Positions 21,871-32,235 of a DNA stretch of 64,000 bases are shown piece by piece. How positions within the stretch are numbered: position 1 is the stretch's first letter; each line of letters begins with the position of its first letter. Both the position numbers and the translations under genes were made by a program. This stretch comes from Aegilops tauschii subsp. strangulata (lineage: Eukaryota > Streptophyta > Magnoliopsida > Poales > Poaceae). Location: NCBI RefSeq assembly GCF_002575655.3, contig NC_053039.3, positions 244,568,622-244,632,621 on the forward strand. The letters run 5' to 3'. Under the pieces are notes generated by a model. That model saw nothing but the letters and a program-made list of their open reading frames with translations, was not told where the DNA came from and did not search any database.

Positions 21871-22575
21871 GAGTTTCCCCAATGATGCAATCGAACAACT
21901 TTCATGGAACTTCCGATTCCTAAGTTTCTTTATTCATCGGTTTTTAGAATTCCAGGAATCAAATAGAACCTCTCCAAAAAGGAGGAAATGGAAAGAAACT
22001 ACAAAAACGTAAACAATTGACAACGTTTGTGCTTATTTCACAAAAATGTCCATACGCGTCCATGATGTTTCTAGAATCCAACATGCGGGCCCCGTGGATC
22101 GGCTTGATGTGTATAGGCTGTGTGTTGCTGAACAAATGATCTCCGGGCATATACTACCGTTTATCCTAGCCGTTGCGTGGCTTGGCGACCATAATTTCAC
22201 GAAGTGCGTGGGAAAATGGAAAAAAGACAAGTGTACACATCATGGCCGATCGGGATCGCCGCCCTGTCCTTTGTCTGCGCCTAACCAACCGGACGAGCAA
22301 ACAAACAAACTTCTCCCTCGCTTTCCTCTACGCTCCAAAGTCCAAACTTTGTCCTGCCTGCAACCACGCCTTAAACAAGAGCGAAGTACTCCAGCGTAGC
22401 AGCGGTGTGCGACCATCCCAACGACGGCGGCCTCAATGTCATCGCCATCGTCCCCACCGCCGTCGCCTCACTGGCCAGCATCGGCCCGTCTCGTCGACTA
22501 GAGCCAGGCACACACAGAAAAATTCCAAACTTCCCCATGCTTGAGGGCTGAAGCAGCAGCGAGAGGAGGGGCAAG
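21871..22575 (+). other. Upstream region and 5' UTR of the DHHC acyltransferase gene
   Basis: This is unique-looking sequence. The last about 200 bp are GC-rich with purine runs (GCAGCAGCGAGAGGAGGGGC) directly before the ATG at 22576, as in grass 5' UTRs. I see no clear TATA box. No transposon ends are recognised. Confidence 0.4.
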
Positions 22576-25288
22576 ATGATGGTGCCGTCGGAGGCTGAGC
22601 CGACGTCGTCGCCGCCGCAGCCCAAGCGGCTCTACCAGGCCTGGAAAGGAAACAACGTACGTACATCCTTGCTCGACTCCCCTCTTCGCCTTCTTCTCCG
22701 TGCCTTGGTCAGAAGAGCTTTGGCGCGCCGTGCAACTGTAGATAGCCTTTCAGCTAAAATCAGGGATTCATGAAAGCTGCAGGTTTCGTCCCCCAGGTTT
22801 TTCACATGTGTGAGAGAGCAGAGTGTACCACGACAGATCATTCTTCGCTTCTCTGCAGGTATTCCTGTGCGGCGGACGGCTTATACTCGGGCCGGACGCA
22901 GCCTCCCTGCTGCTGTCATCGTTCCTCGTCGCCGGCCCAGCCATCGTCTTCTGCTACCAGATGCAGTCCAAGTTCTTCCGCTCCAACGGGCAACCACACA
23001 TGCACCGGGCTGCGCTACTGATTGTTATCATCACAACACTAGTGGTTAGTCTTCATCTTGCTGTCTGCATACCTTCGGTGTCACCTTCTTCATCAGCTCT
23101 ACCATCATACCCACAATAATCACAATGGCTGGAGTCAACAACAGTTCCAGCCTTCAGGCCTGAGGCTGAAACCAACAGGACGTGGGTTTCAAACTTACGA
23201 TTCCAGTTGCCACTATATATACCAGATGCAACGCTGAAAAACCCTTGTGATCTTCGCCAAAAAATTGCAGGACCTGTTCTTCCTGTTCATGACATCGGCC
23301 AGGGACCCAGGAATAGTGCCACGGAACACAAGAGCCCCGCCGCCTGAAGCTGATGAACGGAACCTCCCCGCCACGCCATCTATGGAGTGGAGCGTCGGGG
23401 GCACCCCGCGGATGAGGTTTCGCCGGACCAAGGATGTCAACGTGAATGGCGTCACGGTGAAACTCAAGTTTTGCGAGACCTGCCTCAGGTACCGCCCACC
23501 ACGATCCTCGCACTGCTCCATCTGCAACAACTGCGTCCAGAAGTTTGACCACCACTGCCCATGGGTTGGCCAGTGCATTGGACTCGTAAGTACACACGGT
23601 TATTGCTTATTCCCTACCATTAGTCATATAGAATATCATTATGATAAGCATCTAGCAGAGCAAAAAAAAACTAACCTTTCTTGATTGAACTTTATCTTCA
23701 GTAAGAGCCAGGAAGAGAAAAGATCAAACAATCTTTCTTTCCAAGTAAAAGTCCAGACCTAGCCTAACTCCCTTTAATCACCTCTTAGTTTTCTTTCAGT
23801 GCAAAGTTAAGGTATATCTAAAGCTATGTAGTTTACGAAAGATATTTACATTCGGGATTGTAACAGTACTACAAAACTTTTCTTAACCAATTAAGTTGAA
23901 TGAGAACATACAGCTAGTGGCAGCAAGTCGTTAGTGTATTCCATTATCTGACTAGATTTGCAGGTAAGGTTACCGAACAAGCAAACAGATTTGTGAACTA
24001 AGTCCTGAACTATACCTAACATATATCCCACTAGTTGACTTTTGAGGCCTCAATTGCAGTTGGCCCATCATAATCACAATGTTTTTTATTTGCCTTGCAG
24101 AGAAACTATCGCTACTTCTTTCTATTCATCGCCACATCGACATTCCTGTGCATATCCGTCTTAATCTTTTCATGGTTGAATGTCCACGGCGAAATGCAAG
24201 ACAACGGCGGCTCTATCTGGAAGGCCTTGCGCAAGGAAGTCTATTCTTTTGTTCTAATCATCTACACTTCAATTGTTGTATGGTTCGTCGGTGGCCTAAC
24301 AGTACTGCATCTCTATCTGATCAGTACTAATCAGGTAAAATTTAGTTCATTTTGCTGCAATTTTAGATAATTGTTGTAGTTTCTAGTCCTTCTAACTGTA
24401 ACTGGAGTAATGCACTTGAGTACACTACACAATACTCATAGGTCTAATCTCTTGAACTAGCTGCTCCATATACCATGATGGAGGGACAGGAAAATGTGAG
24501 TTTCCTGCCTTGGTCGATTAAGTAGAAACAGCGTGAAAATGTGAGTTTCCTGCCCTGGTGAAAAGGTGGGGCAGAGCCGTATGACGTGAGTGGATTGTTT
24601 GTGATGTCTGATGGTGTAGGAGTTAATTGCAATGCATATTACTGTTGTATTTTATGTTAATATGCTTGCATAATTTTACTGATATCAATTACAAATTCTG
24701 CAGACAACATACGAAAACTTCAGATACAATTATGACAAGAAGGATAACCCTTACCGAAAGAGCATTACAAAAAACTTTGCCGAAGTGTTCTTCACCAAGA
24801 TCCCTCCTCCACTGAACGACTTTCGATCACATGTAGGTGAGGGTGCACTGGAAGCTGGGTTCTACACTCCATATATTGGGTTGGATGTGACCAATACAAG
24901 GGAAAAGATTGATACAGATATGAGAGAGAAAGAAGTACTCGTAGGGGGGATACAGATTCCAACAGTATTGCAGAATATAGACTATGGTTCCTTTGAAGAT
25001 GGTTTTTATGACAAGAACAGGAACAATGGCAACAAAACAGTGGCTTTTGCTCCAGCTTGGGCACAAAAAGGAAGTGAAGATGCTGGAACATCTGCAGCAG
25101 CTACCACAGCATGCAAGGAAGAAACTAGTGAGGACGATGCTAAGGAAATTACTAATTCAAATACAAGTTCCGCACGGACATCTACAGAAGCTAACACGAT
25201 ATCTGAGGATGAAATAGTTCAGGACGATGCTAAAGAAAGTAACACCCCAGATAGAAGTCCCGCCCAGTCATTGAAAGACATGAGCTGA
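22576..25288 (+). CDS. DHHC-type protein S-acyltransferase (palmitoyltransferase)
   Basis: I read five exons, all joined in phase 0 with GT-AG introns: 22576-22656, 22859-23044, 23271-23585, 24101-24334 and 24704-25288, giving 466 residues. The predicted order is: a short cytosolic N-terminus; two membrane segments (about 40-62 and 78-98) followed by the conserved DPG (101-103); the Cys-rich domain from about 157 ([19 protein letters not shown]) with catalytic DHHC at 182-185 and CPWVGQCIG; two more membrane segments (about 200-220 and 242-265); the TTxE motif as TTYE at 273-276; then an acidic, Ser/Thr-rich tail. The family moves palmitate from acyl-CoA to Cys of target proteins through an acyl-enzyme at the DHHC Cys, on Golgi, plasma or vacuolar membranes. 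All key motifs are intact and no frame break is seen, so it looks functional. The first of two adjacent ATGs is taken as start. Substrates cannot be inferred. Confidence 0.93.
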
Positions 25289-25577
25289 TAAGTATCGCTC
25301 ATATATGTTTAGGAATTTGTCTATAGATATGGCCACTGTGAGTTGGCATCATTCTTTACAATGTATAGAAAAGGCAAGTGCAAGACTATTCAATTACGTC
25401 AGCAAATGATTTAAGGAGTGTAATGAACCAAAGTATTATCAACATTGTTTGTACATTTTTACATTAGATGTTCCTAACTCTTAAGGCATGTTGACCTTGC
25501 ATGACAAAAGTTGACATAGCAAGAGAAGAGTTTGAATAGTTCTATTGATGAACTCAAGCAGGTCAGATGATATAATG
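25289..25577 (+). other. 3' UTR and downstream of the DHHC gene
   Basis: This is AT-rich sequence after the TGA. Several AATGAA-like motifs (for example AATGAACCAAAG near 25422) could direct polyadenylation. No other feature is seen before the MITE termini at 25578. Confidence 0.4.
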
Positions 25578-25608
25578 AAGTGCTCCCCCCGTACAGAGGG
25601 AGTACTTC
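25578..25608. repeat. Minimal Stowaway-like palindrome
   Basis: GTGCTCCCCCCGTACAGAGG followed by GAGTAC is an imperfect palindrome made of little more than the two Stowaway ends (CTCCCTCCGT type) facing each other. It may be a MITE reduced by internal deletion. It lies about 30 bp from a full Stowaway element. Confidence 0.4.
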
Positions 25609-25634
25609 ACAAAAATAAATAACAGAAATATATA

Positions 25635-25757
25635 CTCCCTCCGTCCCAAAATTCTTGTCTTAGATTTGTCTAGATACGGATGTATCTAACACTAAAACGT
25701 AACTAGATACATCCGTATTTAGACAAATCTAAGACAAGAATTTTGGGACGGAGGGAG
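25635..25757. mobile_element. Stowaway MITE (Tc1/Mariner-type)
   Basis: This 123 bp element starts CTCCCTCCGTCCC, ends GGGACGGAGGGAG, and is flanked by TA on both sides. The two arms pair over almost their full length (TCTTGTCTTAGATTTGTCTA and its complement), giving a near-perfect hairpin. It lies about 350 bp downstream of the DHHC stop codon. Confidence 0.92.
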
Positions 25758-25759
25758 TA

Positions 25760-26063
25760 TAATTTAAGGGTAAACAGAAAGGAGCAACCTACCATACAAC
25801 AATTCAGATTTGTGCAAATTACAACACGAACATGATGGATGCACATAACTTAACTTCAAGAGTACAGCTGAATTTATAATTTAAGGGTAAGCAGACGCCA
25901 TGGAACAAGGTAGTACAAAGCATCAACAGAATCAATGCCACTGGTCGTTATTGGGGAGAGTACAGCTGCTTACAGCTATAGCACACTTAACTATCCAGAA
26001 CAACTGGAAATTTGTAACTCAAGCAAAGTTGCCCAAAAGCAGTACCACGGGTCGCCCAAGCTC
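25760..26063. other. Intergenic region, 3' side of the LYRM7-like gene
   Basis: This holds the presumed 3' UTR of the minus-strand gene. The phrase ATAATTTAAGGGTAA occurs twice (near 25760 and 25876), a short direct duplication about 116 bp apart. No other feature is seen. Confidence 0.35.
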
Positions 26064-28341
26064 TCAAGGCTGGTAGACATCTGGAAGCTGAAGGCCTACA
26101 CTGGCAGCAGATTTGTTCAATATCTTCTTCATTTCATCAGATCGATCCACGGCTATATTGTACGAGAATAGCAGTTCCTGGACGATCAAGCATATTTTGC
26201 AGTTAGTGGAATACACGGTGCATGAAAAGCCAAAGGTGCTATGACCACTATTACAAGGATGTGATCATGTGAATGACTTGTTCAATCTAAAATAGGTTGT
26301 GTTCTGGAAATCAGTAATAAAGCGAGCATATTCTGGTATTATAATAGTATCGTTTACTTATAACGCAAATTCTATTAGTTAGATATCACCATTCAAACTA
26401 GACTGCCAGAGCAATATCGCTCTAAAATGGTGATCTAACGAGGTTGCATCATGGAATTTAGGAATTAGATAAGCTTTGTTGTCTATTCTAATACACTTCG
26501 GACGCAAAACTTTTTTGTTGCATGGACAAAACAATTAGCACATATCAAAAGTATAGAAAGACAGGTCGATCAGCTAAATGCAAATCCAAAATATCTCAGT
26601 CTCGACCGCGTGGGCGGTGAGTCGCCAGCAGCAGGCGTGGCGGCGGCATCTTCCGGCAGACAGCGCCCACTGGTGGTGGCTGGCTAGAGTCTCGACCGCA
26701 TGTGCGGTGAGTCGCCAGCAGGAGCTGGTCACGGCGCGGTTCCCTTGCGTCAGATCTGGGGGTGCGTGCTCCCCCTCTGCAACTTCTCTCCCGCCGCACT
26801 TGGCGGCTTGCGGTCTCGACTGTCGGCCTTGGTGCATCGGGGACCGAGGGAAACTCTGGTCGGCCCGTCCGTCCCGGCGGTGGCGACGGCCTTGGTCGCC
26901 GTTTTCCTCCATGGAGGCACCGTTGAGGTCCCCTGTCCCCACCCCGACCCCATGCCTGGGTGAAAGCCCAAAATCCTCTCGAATTGGGCGGCGGTGGCGC
27001 CATGTGCGCCGTGCCCTTTTTGGAGGCGTTGCCTGGGGTGTTCGGGTGCTCGGAAAATAGGAGCTGCAGGCGGAGGGGTTGAGTACTCTGGCTTCGAGTT
27101 GGTGTGGAGGAGCTGAGTGGCGAAGGTGTCTGCATGTTTTTGAATGGTGCTCCCCGGTGGCGGCTCGTGTCGCCCAATTCCGGTGGTGTGGCGCCCTCAA
27201 TCCAGGCGGAAGAGGATGGGTTCCCCTTTTCTGGCGGTGGCGGCATGGTGGAAGCCATAGGCACCCGACCTTCAGTTGTGGCCCGACTCAGCCGGCTGCC
27301 TTGCTCGCTCTTGCTGATCTTCGTTCTTCTCGGTGATGGTGGCTGCCTCGTTCGATGGCGAGCGCTCCTGGAAGCTCTCCAGCTCCTCTTGGTTGTTCTT
27401 GGACAGTGGCAGTGCGGCTAGCAAGGTGTGCTCGATTAAGGGTGGTCGATCTGTGGCTGCGTCAAGGATGGCATCCTGCTAGCTCTCGGGCTCATGGCGC
27501 CTTTCGAGCCAAGGCGAGGGGATAGGGTTCCCCTTCAGAATAGAGAAGGAAGATGTTGTGTTCCTCTAGTCGCACGATCTGTTGTCCGGCTGTGCTGGTT
27601 GGCTGTTCCAAGCTTTGCCGCATCTGCCATTTCTTCTTTGGTGCAATTGTGAGGAGTGCATCTGCATTCAAGCTTTGTTCTTTCTATTCCCTACTCTAGG
27701 ATGCTTGTAGTGGATCATGTTGTTGTTAGCTTTCCAGTTTGCTCCATTGCATCAGTTTAGCCGATTTGGTTTGTACTCCCTCTGTTCCTAAATATAAGTC
27801 TTTTTAGAGATTCCAATAAGAGGCTACATACGGATGTATATAGACATATTTTGGAGTATAGATTCACACATTTTGCTCCGTATGTAGTCACTTATTAGAA
27901 TCTCTAAAAAGACTTACATTTAGGAACGGAGTGAGTACTTGTAAGAGTGTTGTAATTCCTCGCCGGTTGATGGCTTTGTTAATTCAGAGCCGGCCTCATT
28001 TAGAGTCTTTCATCTAAAATATCCCAGTCCCAAATTAACCACAGCAGTAAGCTCCCACGAACTACCGTCTTCATTAGCATTTCGGCGAACACAAGCAGAC
28101 CTTTCTAACCGGAAGCACCAACAGAAAAAATTCGTCATACCTTCTGGTGTTGGATGCTTGTGAGATGGTAGGCGTAGTCCCCGGCGAGCCGCAGTCTCGC
28201 TCTGGCGTCGGCCTCCGTGCCGGCCGGGCTGCGGAACTCGGCGGCCACGAACTCGCGGAAGTGCTTCTTATCGGCGCCCCCGCCGACGTGCTTCTGCACT
28301 GCCTTCATGACCCTCCGGTACGCGGCTGCGGTGCCCGCCAT
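26064..28341 (-). CDS. LYRM7: LYR-motif mitochondrial protein, LYRM7/MZM1-like
   Basis: There are two exons on the minus strand: 28341-28141 (67 codons, ending HQK before a GTATGA donor) and 26177-26064 (37 codons plus TGA, after a CGTCCAG acceptor), joined in phase 0 for 104 residues. Exon 1 opens MAGTAAAYRRVMKAVQKHVG, with AYRR in the LYR position, and KKHFREFVAAEFR. Exon 2 reads LLFSYNIAVDRSDEMKKIL and ends GLQLPDVYQP, the hallmark C-terminus of plant LYRM7/MZM1 relatives. Length fits the family. In yeast and animals the family is a mitochondrial matrix chaperone that binds the Rieske iron-sulphur protein before its insertion into complex III. The same role in plants is inferred. The 1963 bp intron is mostly a transposon insertion. 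The frame and motifs are intact. The second exon is too short to be obvious as a separate ORF. Confidence 0.9.
26602..28013 (+). mobile_element. LINE-like or retroposed insertion in the LYRM7-like intron
   Basis: The insertion is bounded by a 16 bp target duplication with two C/T differences, CCAAAATATCTCAGTC at 26586-26601 and CTAAAATATCCCAGTC at 28014-28029. The first half is very GC-rich and holds a duplicated block of about 90 bp (GGTGAGTCGCCAGCAG at about 26617 and 26706). The second half is T-rich and ends with GATGGCTTTGTTAATTCAGAG, a wording I associate with grass non-LTR 3' ends. No reverse transcriptase is left. It contains a Stowaway MITE. A long, variable target duplication indicates target-primed retroposition. 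Confidence 0.5.
27776..27935. mobile_element. Stowaway MITE
   Basis: This 160 bp element starts CTCCCTCTGTTCC, ends GGAACGGAGTGAG, and is flanked by TA. The inner arms TAAGTCTTTTTAGAGATTC and their complement pair. It is nested in the retroposed insertion inside the LYRM7-like intron. Confidence 0.9.
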
Positions 28342-28620
28342 CGGTTCGTCTCGCTCAAAGCTGGCACGACGCGGCGGCGGCGACGGCGACTGCGATGCGG
28401 GACGGCTGCGGGCCTGCGGCGGCGACGATCTGCTGCCCCACGCTCTCCCTGATTCCTGTTCGGCTAGGCGGCCGTTTGATCAGAGCATTTGCGGCCCAGA
28501 TCGAACGAGGAAATGGCCCATGGCGTTTTGTCGAAACACCCTCGTAGTTACTCTGAATAATCATTTGGACCCAAGCGGTCGATTTGAGATTATTTTTTTC
28601 GAAACGGCGACAAAAGATTT
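28342..28620 (-). promoter_or_regulatory. 5' UTR and promoter region of the LYRM7-like gene
   Basis: GC-rich sequence with CGGCGG runs lies directly upstream (to the right) of the ATG at 28341, turning to mixed composition by 28560. No clear TATA box is seen on the minus strand. Confidence 0.35.
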
Positions 28621-29000
28621 GTCTAGCTCCATGGAGGCCTTAATTTAAAAACTTCAAAATGCAAACCTTTTCGTTTCAAAAAAATCTGAAAATTTTATAT
28701 ATACCTAAATACATAATGTACATGGGTGCAAATTTTCAGGTCGAAAAACGTTAAAACGAGAGCTCCACAAAAGAGAGAAATCTGAGACTTTTTAGTATAT
28801 GTACTGTTCATTTTCAAAGTCCATGATTTTTTTTGTGCAGCCAGCAGTTCAAGATATTTCATCTTGAAAATTTTCACACATACACATTACATCCTTGCAT
28901 ACATGTGTACTGTATTTCTTTTCAGATTTTTTGAAACTGAAAATTTATAAATTTGAAAATTTCAAAATAAAAGTCTTCATGGAGCTCGGTCTCCAAAATG
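28621..29000. mobile_element. MITE-like long inverted repeat
   Basis: The left arm (TAGCTCCATGGAGG ... GTTTCAAAAAAATCTGAAAA) pairs imperfectly with the right arm read in reverse (GAGCTCCATGAAGAC ... GTTTCAAAAAATCTGAAAA). The arms are AT-rich and the whole is a foldback of about 380 bp. The target duplication is unclear. It is probably a MITE of a family I cannot name. Confidence 0.5.
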
Positions 29001-29133
29001 GCCTACTCATATCTATATCTATACCAATATAAAAAGAGCCAAAGAGGCAAATTCAATTAATCTCGGCCATTAAACCAGGTCAATCCAACAAACCAGACTG
29101 CTCTAATGTCAAGAGCTCAACATGCTTAGCGTG

Positions 29134-29330
29134 GCGAACCAACCTGTGGTTTGATGGTTAGGATGACAGTGATATCCCCGGCCCACCAGGGTTCAAGTCC
29201 TGGTGCTCGCATTCATAAAGGTGAGAGTCTCTCAGAGGTGCTCATAGGGGTAGAGTGTGCGTGTGTGCATTCATAAAGGTGAGTGTATGAGCATATATAT
29301 AAGTGCTTACGTCTATATTGTGTTAAAAAA
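29134..29330 (+). mobile_element. Au-type SINE, internally deleted
   Basis: The head CCAACCTGTGGTTTGATGG and the B-box phrase CAGGGTTCAAGTCCTGGTGC are those of the Au SINE family of Triticeae. The tail GTGCTTACGTCTATATTG and the final TGTTAAAAAA also fit. Between head and tail most of the usual body is missing. A 17 bp phrase GCATTCATAAAGGTGAG occurs on both sides (29210-29226 and 29268-29284), probably linked to that rearrangement. Confidence 0.75.
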
Positions 29331-29519
29331 CATATTTAATGTGCAATTGATATCATATCAAATACTAATATGGACACTAACCACATATTAATGTGTAAAT
29401 AATATACTACCTAATATTACATGCACATAATATATGCCTAATATCAACTATCCTACACAATCTACATGCAATTTATATACTCTCAAATATCAACGTGCAT
29501 TGCACATACACATTACTAG

Positions 29520-29985
29520 TAAAGAAGAAGGGTGACAGAAGTTTTTTAGGGCGAGGTCATTACTCCTTAATAAATGAGACAAAAGCCTACTCTCGCGGCA
29601 TAATAGAACCCAGGTGCTTCGCACCGGCGATCACCCACAACCCAGCTTCGGCCCTAACATGTGTGAAGATGATGGAAGGTAGTGTAGACTTGTTGCGAAA
29701 AACCTGCATGTTCCTCTCGTTCTATAGGGCCCACGCCACAAGCATGAGTGTGGTGACAATAACTTTCCTCTTGTGACCCTGGGTGAGCACTACGACATTT
29801 CACCAAGCATGCACCAAAGGCATACCACCCCAATGGTTAAGACGCAACTCCGAGCCACCAAGCCACTCCTTCACGGCCTCCCACACCCATAAGGAGTATC
29901 TACACTTGAAGAGAAGGTGCGCCGCGGACTCCGGCTCCCTACGACACAGCTGGCAAAGGCCACGGCTAGGCAAAAGTACACACGT
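29520..29985 (-). pseudogene. LINE remnant with RVT zinc-binding domain
   Basis: On the minus strand, 29970-29800 reads GLCQLCRREPESAAHLLFKC followed by SLWVWEAVKEWLG, the zinc-binding domain found at the C-terminus of plant LINE reverse transcriptases. Further down, in another frame, the text fits a LINE C-terminus (NERNMQVFRN, GAKHLG), with stops between. Only the 3' end of the element is present, as usual for 5'-truncated LINEs. Confidence 0.75.
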
Positions 29986-29994
29986 ATGTATATA

Positions 29995-30117
29995 CTCTCG
30001 CCGTTCATAAATACATACAACATACAGACTCAAATAAATGAACAAATGCATTAAAACATGTTTATATGCATATAATTCATAAAAAAATATAACATCTTAT
30101 ATTTGTGAACGAGGGAG
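29995..30117. mobile_element. Stowaway-like MITE, degenerate
   Basis: It begins CTCTCGCCGTTCATAAATAC after a TA and ends ATTTGTGAACGAGGGAG. The right flank is TT instead of TA, so one duplication copy has changed. It sits at the 5' cut of the LINE remnant. Confidence 0.65.
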
Positions 30118-30265
30118 TTTTTTTTTCAAGAAATAGACATTTTAGTTAGTTTTTATACAATCTTTTTCAAACATAATTCTTTCTTATATAACACCCAAAA
30201 GCCGTTAAAAAATACCCAAAGGCATCTTATAACTGAAGTTTATCCTGAAAAGCATACAATGAAAA

Positions 30266-30355
30266 AACCAGGAACTCCTGAGGTGAGACTTGAACTTAGG
30301 TTGGCGACATCCCCATCGGGTATTGTCTACCAGTTGGCCCCTGCTTAATTCTCAG
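30266..30355 (-). mobile_element. Short tRNA-related SINE-like insertion
   Basis: A body of about 90 bp lies between two near-identical flanks, GAAAAGCATACAATGAAAA (30247-30265) and GAAAACATACAATGAAAA (30356-30373), which look like a target duplication of about 18 bp. On the minus strand it has an A-box-like GGCCAACTGGTAGAC (near 30339) and a B-box-like AAGTTCAAGTCTCACC (near 30297), and ends in a T run, as a pol III unit would. It may be a tRNA-derived retroposon. The family is not known to me. Confidence 0.5.
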
Positions 30356-30374
30356 GAAAACATACAATGAAAAG

Positions 30375-31300
30375 ACAACAAAACACAAAATGACTAGAAA
30401 AAGTAAAATTACATTTAAAAACATATTGACCGTCCCCTTCCTTCAATTGTACCAGCAAGGAGGGAAAAAGACACATGCATACACCAATCTCATACCCTAC
30501 TTTGAAGACCGTATCACTCGTCTCTAGAAACAAGATACAATAACCGCTAGAGAAATATCGGTTGGGGCATCACTCCATGCAACATAGAATTGCAATCATT
30601 CGTCATCAGTCCAGAAGGTCGGAGAAACCGGATCATGTCACAGAAGAGGTCATAGTCGATGTACCAAGATCCGATCAACTGCCGAGATTTAAAGAGAGCC
30701 AACAAATTTGGCAACGCCTACCCTCACAGGTATGACGTCGTTGAGGTAGGAGAGACCGGAGAGACCTTATTCCAATGTATCATCGTCGCCACCACTCATC
30801 GATGTCGCCGCGAAAACAAAAACCTAGGAGAAACAACAACTAAGAAAAAGGGAAGGGAAAGATTCCCACTCCCCTAGCCACCGATGAACCACCAGGCAGG
30901 AAAAACCGAAAGAGGAGAGAGGCAGCGGCGTGGAAGAAACTGTGACAGCAAGAGTTAGGGACAAGGGGCTGTTGTTGCCATAACACAATTCTTTGGCTGA
31001 CTCACGCAGGAAATGTGTTCTGTGCCATCTACTGGATAATATAATTCTTCTTTTTTTGCGAGAAAACAATATAATTCTCCTTTTAACTAGACAGTATCAT
31101 AAGACTTCTGATAAAGTTCAGCACAAACATTAGACCAGGAACAAGCTTTAACAAATTCCCAAAAGGACAAGAAAAAAATGTTTTAGCAAACATGGATAAC
31201 AAGTTCACTTGGCACCAGTTTAACATGTGTGTCAGGGAAGAATAAACTACTGTACATTGATGTACAGCTAGTATAAACTTGGACTGGAGAACATGATCCA
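30375..31300. other. Intergenic region, no gene recognised
   Basis: This is mixed-composition DNA. Around 30590-30960 it is GC-richer with small ORFs on both strands that resemble no family I know. It could be old transposon or UTR-like sequence. I see no TIR or LTR ends. Confidence 0.3.
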
Positions 31301-32235
31301 GTCATCGTTACAACCAGGCAAACGTTTCAGAGATCATTGGTGCTCAAATTTACAAACATTTTTTGTAGTGATAAAACCAGGAACAGCCTTATTTTCATCA
31401 AGATTATAGCACAACAATATTCATGTTCCTCCAGAGAGAAAATACGGCATTCACACCTCATCCTACGGTGAAAGAGTCTTTTATTGCAGCAGAAGTAAAA
31501 GAAAACAGACACCAAAACATACTCCACGAATAGTGCAAAGAGACAATTCAAACCAAAACATCACAAGAATATTTCTCCACGCACAGGCAAAGTCAGGGTT
31601 AACGCACAAATCAACACCCAGCAATTGCAGGACAGGAATTTGAACGGCTGAACCGTGACCAGCATTTACAAGAACTTGGGTGCACCTGACCACTGCGCCC
31701 CCTCACCAAAAGAATAATTTAGTCAGAACAAAATGCTGCTAACTATGCCTCACCACCTCTAATCACAATTCACAAATCCATTCTGGTGCAATTTCAAAAA
31801 GAAAAGTGAGCACAAATTTGCTGACTATACCACACTTTGAGATCCACATTTGCCTACCACTTATAAGTTTCAACATTTGATTGAGGCACTGGTCAAGACG
31901 ACCGATGACATCAGCCAAAGAGCAGCTCACCAACTTGGAGAAGAGCATTTCCAGAACACATCCTGTTGCAGATATCCTCAAGGATCTCTACTGCATTCTT
32001 GGGAGGGTATACAGTCAGAAATCCAAGTTGAGATCGGCAGCAGGTCGCCAGATTGGACGTTTTCAAGTACCCGTCAGGTGAAATGGATCAAGACCGACAA
32101 GGGTACTATGAGCTATATGGACCTTTCACAAGACCTACAACTCTACAGATAAATTATCTACAACAACAATACAAGGTATGAAACACTGTTCTTCATCTTC
32201 CATGTTGCAATTTTGTAAGAGCATGTGCTGCAGTA
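31301..32235 (-). other. Downstream region and 3' UTR of the kinase-like gene
   Basis: This follows the TAG at 32236-32238 on the minus strand. An AATAAA is read on the minus strand near 31480. Near 31610-31700 the minus strand reads GGGGGCGCAGTGGTCAGGTG and later GTTCAAATTCCTG, A-box and B-box-like phrases that hint at a SINE embedded in the UTR. This is not certain. Confidence 0.35.

Noticed and set aside
26574..27264. Overlapping long ORFs on both strands, up to 222 codons
   Set aside because: They sit in a GC-rich retroposed insertion within an intron. Open frames in several phases reflect composition.
29150..29205. tRNA gene-like sequence with a B-box
   Set aside because: It is the head of an Au-type SINE. 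No cloverleaf of normal length can be drawn.
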